Source of the DNA: Porcipelethomonas sp964621265
Lineage (GTDB): Bacteria; Bacillota; Clostridia; Oscillospirales; Ruminococcaceae
NCBI GenBank assembly: GCA_964621265.1
Contig: CAZULQ010000015.1
Span: 1 to 46,505 of the forward strand
Length of the DNA: 46,505 bases
Reading direction: 5' to 3'
Shown: positions 40,533-46,505 of the stretch, one piece after another
Layout: every line of letters starts with the position of its first letter
How positions within the stretch are numbered: the first letter of the stretch is position 1
Program-made: the position numbers and the translations under genes
The notes under the pieces: model-generated
Seen by the model: only the letters and a program-made list of their open reading frames with translations
The model's database searches: none
Told to the model about the DNA's origin: nothing

Positions 40533-43007
40533 ATGAAGAAGTTAATTGCTCTTGCAGTATCGGCAGTTATGTCGCTTTCTGCATTTGCCCAGACAGCTCT
40601 TCCGTTAACGGAAAGCGAAAATGTTGTTTACGCAGAACCATCATCGTATAATTACGCTGAAGCACTTCAGAAATCAATGTTTTTCTATCAGGTGCAGCAG
40701 GCAGGCGAGCTTCCTGACTGGAATGAGGTAACATGGCGTGACGACTCAATGCTGACAGATATTGTTCCTGGCGGCTGGTTTGACGCAGGCGACCACTTCA
40801 AATTTGCGCTCACAAACGCATACAGCGCAAATCTCCTTGCATGGGGACTTCTTGAATATGAAGACGCTGTCAGGGAGGCAGGCCTTTACGAGTCATACCT
40901 CAGAAACGTTAAATGGGGTCTTGATTATGTAATGGGCTGTGATACGGGAACTACCGTTATCGGTACAATCGGACATCCGACAATGGACCACGTATGGTGG
41001 GGAAGTGCTGAGCTTTATGAGCGTAAGATGGCTCTTCAGTACGGCGATACAGTACGTCCTTATGATGAAATTGAAAACACATCTACAATGGCTGATATGG
41101 CTGCTGCTCTTGCTTCAGGCTATCTTCTGTTTAAGGAAGAAGACCCTGCAACAGCAGAGCAGTATCTTGAACACGCTATAAGCCTCTTTGAGAGAGCAGA
41201 CGCTTTAAGAAGCAATGAGGATCAGGGCGTTCAGGGAACATACTACAAGAATACACAAAGCGGAACACCTGCGGACTATGCCGACGAACTTATGCTCGCT
41301 GCAAACTGGCTCTATATGGCAACAGGTGAACAGAGCTATCTTGACCTCTGTGAATCTGATTTCATTCCGCTTCTCGGACGTGAAAACCAGTCAACAGAAT
41401 ACAAGTTTACATGGGGCTACTGCTGGGATGATACAATGCAGGCAGCTATCCTTCTTTACGCACAGAATACAGGCAAGCAGCAGTGGATTGACCATGTGTC
41501 ACACCACCTTGACTACTGGATTGACGGCTATGGCGGCAAGCAGGTTGCATACACACCTGACGGCCTTGCATGGCTTATGAACTGGGGTGCAAACCGTCAC
41601 TCTGCAAACACATCATGGCTTGCTTTACTTGCATCTGATACAATCTTTAAGGATGATGCGGCACTCAGCAAGAAGTACAGTGACTGGGCAAAGGGTCAGC
41701 TTGACTATATGCTCGGCGACAATGACCTCGGACTCTCATACGTTATGGGTATGGGTGAAAAGAATCCTATCAATATCCACCACAGAACAACATCAGGTAT
41801 CTATGATGATCACTGGAATGAACTCGGTAAGCTTAATGAAGACGGTACACCATATGACGATCCGAAGTGGCAGACAGAATATGCACACGTTTGCTATGGT
41901 GCGCTCATAGGCGGTCCTGCACAGGACGGTTCATTCAAGGATGAAAATGCGGCTTATGAACATACAGAAGTTACAATCGACTATAATGCAGGCTTTACAG
42001 CTGCACTTTGTGCGATGATTGACGACTTTGGCGGTGAAAAGCTTGCTGACTTCCCACCTACAGAAAAGCCAAAGTGGGCAGAATTCCTCATGAAGGCTTC
42101 ATTCAACCAGGCCGGCGACAGCTACACAGAAATCAAGGCTTATGCTATGAACCATTCAGCATGGCCATCAAGAGTTATCAAGGATTTATCATACAACTAC
42201 TATTTTGATATTACAGAACTCGTTGAACAGGGCTATTCTGTAAGTGATGTACAGGTTAAGATTGGTTCAGACCAGCACTCAGGCGACGAAGGTGCTTGTA
42301 CTATTTCAGATCCTGTTCAGTATGACGGAAACATTTACTATGTAAAAATTACATTCGGTGACGGCAGAGTTGTAATGCCGACAGGTCAGTCAGAGCACCG
42401 TTCAGAGCTCCAGTTCAGAGTTGGTATTCCTGACAGCCTCAAGGATGCAAACGGCAACAAGGTTACATGGGACTGCACAAACGACTATTCTGCACAGGGA
42501 CTCGTACAGGGCGGCGAGGACGCTATGATTGAAACTCCATACATGACAATGTATGACGGTGATACTCTTATCTGGGGTACTGAGCCTGACGGCACAACTC
42601 CTGAGGATGTAACTCCTACAGAACCTACAACAGAACCAACAGAGCCAACAACAGAAGCAACGGAACCTACAACAGAGCCAACTGAAGATACAGAACCAAC
42701 TGAACCTTCAGAAGAGCCAACAGAACCTACAACAGGTGGTCAGACAATCGTTATCACACCTGAACTTCTTGCTAACGCTAACTGGGGCGATGTTAATACT
42801 GACGGTGCTGTTGACGTAGCTGATATCGTAATTCTCAACATGTATCTGCTCAATTCTGAGAGCAATGCTATTACAGAACAGGGTGTTGTCAATGCAAACT
42901 GCAACTTTGACGATTATGTTGACTCAACAGACAGTACTGTTATCATGAACTATGTCGGAATGTCCATAACATATGAGGAACTCGTTCCTGATACAAGTGG
43001 TCTCTGA
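40533..43007 (+). CDS. GH9 endoglucanase with CBM3c-like module and dockerin
   Basis: An 824-residue secreted enzyme. The order is: signal peptide (about 1-19); GH9 domain (about 37-505); a fused module (about 512-685) with the position and pattern of CBM3c, which makes GH9 enzymes processive; Thr-Glu-Pro linker (about 688-742); type I dockerin (about 750-815). Catalytic residues are D84 and D87 in WFDAGDH and E479 in HTEVTIDYNAG. Both dockerin calcium loops are canonical. AAGGGGG precedes the ATG, and no promoter is seen in the 71-base gap, so it is likely cotranscribed with the preceding GH9 gene. Confidence 0.93.
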   Translation: MKKLIALAVSAVMSLSAFAQTALPLTESENVVYAEPSSYNYAEALQKSMFFYQVQQAGELPDWNEVTWRDDSMLTDIVPGGWFDAGDHFKFALTNAYSANLLAWGLLEYEDAVREAGLYESYLRNVKWGLDYVMGCDTGTTVIGTIGHPTMDHVWWGSAELYERKMALQYGDTVRPYDEIENTSTMADMAAALASGYLLFKEEDPATAEQYLEHAISLFERADALRSNEDQGVQGTYYKNTQSGTPADYADELMLAANWLYMATGEQSYLDLCESDFIPLLGRENQSTEYKFTWGYCWDDTMQAAILLYAQNTGKQQWIDHVSHHLDYWIDGYGGKQVAYTPDGLAWLMNWGANRHSANTSWLALLASDTIFKDDAALSKKYSDWAKGQLDYMLGDNDLGLSYVMGMGEKNPINIHHRTTSGIYDDHWNELGKLNEDGTPYDDPKWQTEYAHVCYGALIGGPAQDGSFKDENAAYEHTEVTIDYNAGFTAALCAMIDDFGGEKLADFPPTEKPKWAEFLMKASFNQAGDSYTEIKAYAMNHSAWPSRVIKDLSYNYYFDITELVEQGYSVSDVQVKIGSDQHSGDEGACTISDPVQYDGNIYYVKITFGDGRVVMPTGQSEHRSELQFRVGIPDSLKDANGNKVTWDCTNDYSAQGLVQGGEDAMIETPYMTMYDGDTLIWGTEPDGTTPEDVTPTEPTTEPTEPTTEATEPTTEPTEDTEPTEPSEEPTEPTTGGQTIVITPELLANANWGDVNTDGAVDVADIVILNMYLLNSESNAITEQGVVNANCNFDDYVDSTDSTVIMNYVGMSITYEELVPDTSGL

Positions 43008-43375
43008 TTATTGAAAAAAAGCTTGAAGAAAGCTTGAAAAAACCTTGAAAAAATCCCTCGTGTTTTTAAGGCATGAGGGAATTTTCTTGTGAAAATAAAC
43101 AAAATTCATTAACGATATTCATACAAGTGGACGAACTTTACAAAAACCCTTTACAATAAACTGTAAATAGTTTATAATTAGTAAAGAAAAAAGTTGGTTG
43201 TATTGCAACAGACTGTTGCATACATGTGACAACATATTTTCGTATTTAAGCGGCAATGTAACAAATGCTGTTTATATTATGTCTGTGCTGAACAAAGTGC
43301 AGGCGGAAAAAAAGAAGATACATTATTAAATGTATCAAAAAAACATTTTTTCATTTTTTTGGGAGGGTATTAACA
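43008..43375 (+). promoter_or_regulatory. regulatory region upstream of the third GH9 gene
   Basis: 368 bases without a convincing gene. It contains the terminator of the GH9 pair (43054-43085: TCCCTCGTG / CATGAGGGA, then ATTTTC) and promoter TTTACA (43150-43155)-17-TATAAT (43173-43178). Two overlapping inverted repeats lie inside the promoter: TTTACA-ATAAAC-TGTAAA (43150-43167) and ATAAACT-GTAAAT-AGTTTAT (43157-43176). The leader is about 190 bases long and holds a hairpin, TGCAACA-GAC-TGTTGCA (43204-43220). Confidence 0.7.
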
Positions 43376-46300
43376 ATGCACAAGAAAATTGCTAAGGCTG
43401 TTGCTTCAAGCGCTATGGCAGCAGCAATGCTCACAACAACAGTAGCTACTGTTGCTCCAATGAGCGTTTCAGCTGGTAACTGTCTTGGTGAATCAGACTT
43501 CACAACAAAGGGTCTTCCATGGCACACTTGTGAAACTTCACCAGCTAAGCAGACATTCGGTCTTACAGACAATGGTACATATTTATGTACAATTAAGAAC
43601 CCAGGCGGTGCTAACCGTGGCGGTGAATCAAGATGGGACCTTCAGTTCCGTCACAGAAAGCTTAAAATCCAGAAGGGTCATACATATAAGATCCACTGGG
43701 AAGTAACAGCTTCAACAGCAGGTAACATGGCAACTCAGATTGCTTCACTCGACGGTGAATCACAGGTTGCATGGCATAACAACGCTACAGACTTCAACCA
43801 GGGCTGGGACAACGTTCAGATCAGCGCTGGTAAGAACTCATTCGACAGCGAATTTACATCAACTGTAGATATCGAAGTTGCTGAATGGGCATTCCACTAC
43901 GGCGGTGCCGGTGAATGGCAGCCAGCTGACTGTTTCCCAGAAGGTACAACACTTGAATGGGATAACATGACTCTCGAATGTACAACATGTGGCGACGCAT
44001 ATTCAGAAGGTTCATGTAACTGGGACCCATCTGACGACTTCGGTGTAAGAACACGTAAGAACAGTGGTCTTGCAAACAACTTCATTTCAGTTAACCAGGT
44101 TGGTTACTTCACAAATCTTGCAAAGAAGGCTACACTCGGCGATAATGCTGGTGGCGGTGTTGATGACCTTCACACAACACTTTCAACATCACCAATGGAC
44201 TTTGACCTTGTTGATGCAAGTGGTAAGGTAGTATACAGTGGCAAGACACAGCCAATGAATGGTACAGATAATGAATCTGGTGACTTCTGCCACATTCTTG
44301 ACTTCTCAGATTACAAGACACCTGGTACATACTCACTCAAGTGCGGTGACTATGTTTCATTCGAATTCGAAATCGGTGATGATCTCTTCAGTAAGAAGGG
44401 TCACGATCTTCTCACAAATGCTATGAACTACTACTACCAGAACCGTTCAGGCATTAACATTGAAGAAGCTTACATCACATCAAGAGATGACATCAAGTCA
44501 TCACTCGCACACGTTGGCGGTCATAACCCTGACGAAGCATATGTTCAGCCTGAATGGGTTAAGTCATATGCAGGTGAATTTGATGGTGATACATCATACA
44601 CAATCGACGGTGTTGGCGGTTGGTACGATGCCGGTGACCACGGTAAGTACGTAGTTAACGGTGGTATCTCTGTTTGGACACTCCAGAACATCTATGAAAG
44701 ATCACTCGCAGCTGGCGATGCTTCTAAGTTCGCTGATGGTTCAGGCACAGTTGTAATTCCAGAAGCAGGTAACGGCGCACCTGACATCCTCGACGAAGCA
44801 AGAGTTGAAGTTGAGTGGATGATGAACATGGTTGTTGATTCTAAGGATCCACACTGGGGCGACAAGGCTGGTCTCGTTTACCACAAGCTCCACGACCATA
44901 AGTGGACTGGTCTCGCAACAAGACCATATGACTACGTTGATCAGTGGGGAACAACTCGTATTGTTAAGCCACCATCATTCGCAGCTACACTTAACTTCGT
45001 AGCATGTGCAGCTCAGGCAGCACGTCTCTGGGAAGAACACGACCCAACATTTGCTAAGGAATGCCTCGCAGCAGCTAAGTCAAGCTATGAAGCTTTCCAG
45101 AAGCACTTCTATGAATACAAGGATTCAGAAGCTACAAACCCAACATCACTCTACGCACCTATGGACCAGGCAATCGGTGGTGGTGCTTACGGTGATACAA
45201 ACGTTAAGGATGACGCTTACTGGGCAGCAGCTGAACTTTTCGCTACAACAGGCGACTCAACATACTATGATGATATGAAGGGCTATGAACACGCATTCGA
45301 AGTTGTTACAAAGATCGAAGGCGGCGAAAACAACGGTTCATGGGGCTCATTCAACTGGGGTAATACATCATCACTCGGTTCAATTTCACTCCTCCTCAAC
45401 AAAGATAATGTAGAAGCAGCTGACATCGCTAATATCGAAGATACAATCAAGTCAGCAGCTGATGCTTACGTTGCTAAGGAAAATGAACAGGGCTATGGTA
45501 TCCCATATGATACAGCTGTATTTACTGACCCTGTAAATATCGGTGTTGATGAAGCAACTGGTAAGCCAATCGAAATCGACGGTTATGAATGGGGTTCAAA
45601 CTCATTCGTTATCAACAACGCAATCGTTATGGCTTATGCATATGACATTACAGAAGACGTTACATACCTCAATGGTGTAGCAGGTGCTATGGACTACCTC
45701 CTCGGACGTAACCCACTCTCATTCTCATATGTAACAGGCTATGGTGATTACACACTCGAAAGACCACACCACAGATACTGGTCTAACGAACTTGACTCTG
45801 AATTCCCAGAAGCACCAGACGGTATCCTCTCAGGTGGTCCTGGTTCAGGTATGCAGGACCCATATATCGGCGGTCTTGGATTTGAAAGAGGCAAGTTAGC
45901 ACCACAGAGATGCTACGTTGACTCAATCGAAGCTTGGTCAGTTAACGAAATCACAATCAACTGGAATGCTCCACTCGTATGGGTAGCATCATTCATGCAG
46001 GATGAAGCAGCAGTTGATGGAAACGTAACTCCAACAGATCCAACTAAGGATACAGATCCAACAGAAGATACAGACCCAACAGATCCAACACAGCCATCAT
46101 CTGAAGATCCAACAGGTGACACAGGTGAAGCTGGTACAGCTAACACAGATAAGGAACTTGTTGACAAGGCTCACTGGGGTGACTGTAACGTTGACGGTAC
46201 AGTTGACGTAGCTGACATCGTTGCTCTTAACATGTACTTACTCAACGCTTCAAACAATGCACTTGAAGAACAGGGTATTGTAAATGCTAACTGTAACTAC

Positions 46301-46387
46301 GATGCTAAGGTTGACTCATCAGACAGCGTAATCATCATGAACTACGTTGCTATGATCATCGAATACGGCAAGCTTGGTCCTCAGTAA
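43376..46387 (+). CDS. CBM4-Ig-GH9 cellulase with dockerin
   Basis: A 1003-residue secreted enzyme, the largest here. The order is: signal peptide (1-33, ending VSA); a CBM4-type binding module (about 36-200, with WDLQFRHRKLKIQKGHTYKIHW); an Ig-like CelD_N domain (about 233-340, ISVNQVGYFTNLAKKATL); GH9 domain (about 345-880); Asp-Pro-Thr linker (about 882-925); type I dockerin (about 932-1000). Catalytic residues are D418 and D421 in WYDAGDH and E858 in SVNEITINWNAPL. This CBM4-Ig-GH9 layout is shared with CbhA/CelK-type exo-acting cellobiohydrolases, so exo or processive activity is likely but inferred. GGGAGGG precedes the ATG. Codons are strongly biased, as for a highly expressed gene. 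Confidence 0.94.
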   Translation: MHKKIAKAVASSAMAAAMLTTTVATVAPMSVSAGNCLGESDFTTKGLPWHTCETSPAKQTFGLTDNGTYLCTIKNPGGANRGGESRWDLQFRHRKLKIQKGHTYKIHWEVTASTAGNMATQIASLDGESQVAWHNNATDFNQGWDNVQISAGKNSFDSEFTSTVDIEVAEWAFHYGGAGEWQPADCFPEGTTLEWDNMTLECTTCGDAYSEGSCNWDPSDDFGVRTRKNSGLANNFISVNQVGYFTNLAKKATLGDNAGGGVDDLHTTLSTSPMDFDLVDASGKVVYSGKTQPMNGTDNESGDFCHILDFSDYKTPGTYSLKCGDYVSFEFEIGDDLFSKKGHDLLTNAMNYYYQNRSGINIEEAYITSRDDIKSSLAHVGGHNPDEAYVQPEWVKSYAGEFDGDTSYTIDGVGGWYDAGDHGKYVVNGGISVWTLQNIYERSLAAGDASKFADGSGTVVIPEAGNGAPDILDEARVEVEWMMNMVVDSKDPHWGDKAGLVYHKLHDHKWTGLATRPYDYVDQWGTTRIVKPPSFAATLNFVACAAQAARLWEEHDPTFAKECLAAAKSSYEAFQKHFYEYKDSEATNPTSLYAPMDQAIGGGAYGDTNVKDDAYWAAAELFATTGDSTYYDDMKGYEHAFEVVTKIEGGENNGSWGSFNWGNTSSLGSISLLLNKDNVEAADIANIEDTIKSAADAYVAKENEQGYGIPYDTAVFTDPVNIGVDEATGKPIEIDGYEWGSNSFVINNAIVMAYAYDITEDVTYLNGVAGAMDYLLGRNPLSFSYVTGYGDYTLERPHHRYWSNELDSEFPEAPDGILSGGPGSGMQDPYIGGLGFERGKLAPQRCYVDSIEAWSVNEITINWNAPLVWVASFMQDEAAVDGNVTPTDPTKDTDPTEDTDPTDPTQPSSEDPTGDTGEAGTANTDKELVDKAHWGDCNVDGTVDVADIVALNMYLLNASNNALEEQGIVNANCNYDAKVDSSDSVIIMNYVAMIIEYGKLGPQ

Positions 46388-46401
46388 TAAATAATCAATT
46401 T

Positions 46402-46431
46402 AGGGCGGTTTTATAAACCGCCCTTTATTTT
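46402..46431 (+). terminator. terminator of the third GH9 gene
   Basis: AGGGCGGTTT (46402-46411) pairs with AAACCGCCCT (46415-46424), 10 bp, followed by TTATTTTTTT. Confidence 0.92.
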
Positions 46432-46474
46432 TTTGTGTAAAACGTAAAAACGACCCGTTTTGACTTATAATATA

Positions 46475-46503
46475 TTGACAAAATTGATAAAAAGTAGTAT
46501 TAT
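46475..46503 (+). promoter_or_regulatory. promoter reading out of the window
   Basis: TTGACA (46475-46480), a 17-base spacer and TATTAT (46498-46503). Its gene lies beyond the right edge. Just upstream is a small inverted repeat AAAACG-ACC-CGTTTT (46447-46461), a possible operator. Confidence 0.75.
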
Positions 46504-46505
46504 TA

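Noticed and set aside
43279..43329. 16-codon open frame in the leader of the third GH9 gene
   Set aside because: There is no ribosome binding site before its ATG and the composition is low-complexity (Lys-rich); not enough to call a leader peptide.
38569..46387. A complete cellulosome locus
   Set aside because: No cohesin, scaffoldin, X-module or surface-anchoring sequence is present; only dockerin-bearing components are encoded here.
1..46505. tRNA, rRNA, transposase, integrase, attachment sites or replication origin
   Set aside because: I looked for conserved tRNA arm patterns, recombinase motifs and long direct repeats by eye and saw none; a tRNAscan or ISfinder run would be needed to exclude small or decayed copies.

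Overview
The window looks like part of the chromosome of a cellulolytic, cellulosome-forming Ruminococcus-type Firmicute. This is inferred from gene content, not from a marker gene. The evidence is four secreted proteins ending in dockerins, three of them GH9 cellulases with different architectures. In addition there are Firmicute-style operons (rplU-prp-rpmA, yceD-rpmF), a ymxH-like gene, AGGAGG-type ribosome binding sites, many consensus TTGAAA/TTGACA-N17-TATAAT promoters, and repeated TTG start codons. The species cannot be fixed from what I can see. No tRNA, rRNA, CRISPR array, phage or insertion sequence was recognised.

Layout. 1-3.3 kb: a cytosolic diguanylate cyclase with a LacI-type sensor domain, and a DacF-like protein that has lost its active-site motifs. 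3.4-10.4 kb: pgi, a small P-loop protein, yceD-rpmF, then a radical-SAM DUF512 gene, der, plsY and gpsA. 10.4-13.9 kb, minus strand: a PHP phosphatase, an Lrp regulator, an aminotransferase and ispE, nearly contiguous. 14-19 kb: a GNAT gene, a DUF1294 membrane protein, a P-type ATPase behind a clear yybP-ykoY (Mn2+) riboswitch, and a MocR-type aminotransferase. 19-23 kb: cytidine deaminase coupled to a second degenerate DacF-like protein, a metallophosphoesterase, a cyclophilin and a possible MraZ/AbrB-like protein. 23-25.5 kb: a non-catalytic dockerin protein. 25.6-28.6 kb: the [FeFe]-hydrogenase maturation genes tm1266-like, hydG and hydF. 28.6-37.9 kb: rplU-prp-rpmA, obg, mrnC, yebC, an SDR gene broken by one in-frame stop, ymxH, rpsB-tsf, a lipid kinase and an apgM-type mutase. 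38-46.4 kb: a GNAT gene and three GH9 cellulase genes.

How the parts fit. Most of the window is housekeeping (glycolysis, ribosome assembly, phospholipid and isoprenoid precursors). Two parts carry the lifestyle: the cellulase block with the dockerin binding protein for plant cell wall attack, and the hydrogenase maturation operon for H2-evolving fermentation. No cohesin or scaffoldin lies here, so the enzymes must dock onto proteins encoded elsewhere.

The most interesting signals are: two DacF-like proteins with different losses of catalytic residues; the Mn2+ riboswitch whose P1 helix overlaps a strong terminator; a large palindrome over the hyd operon promoter; a 16-bp RNA hairpin with four G-U pairs between two cellulase genes; the three-module dockerin protein; and the SDR pseudogene.
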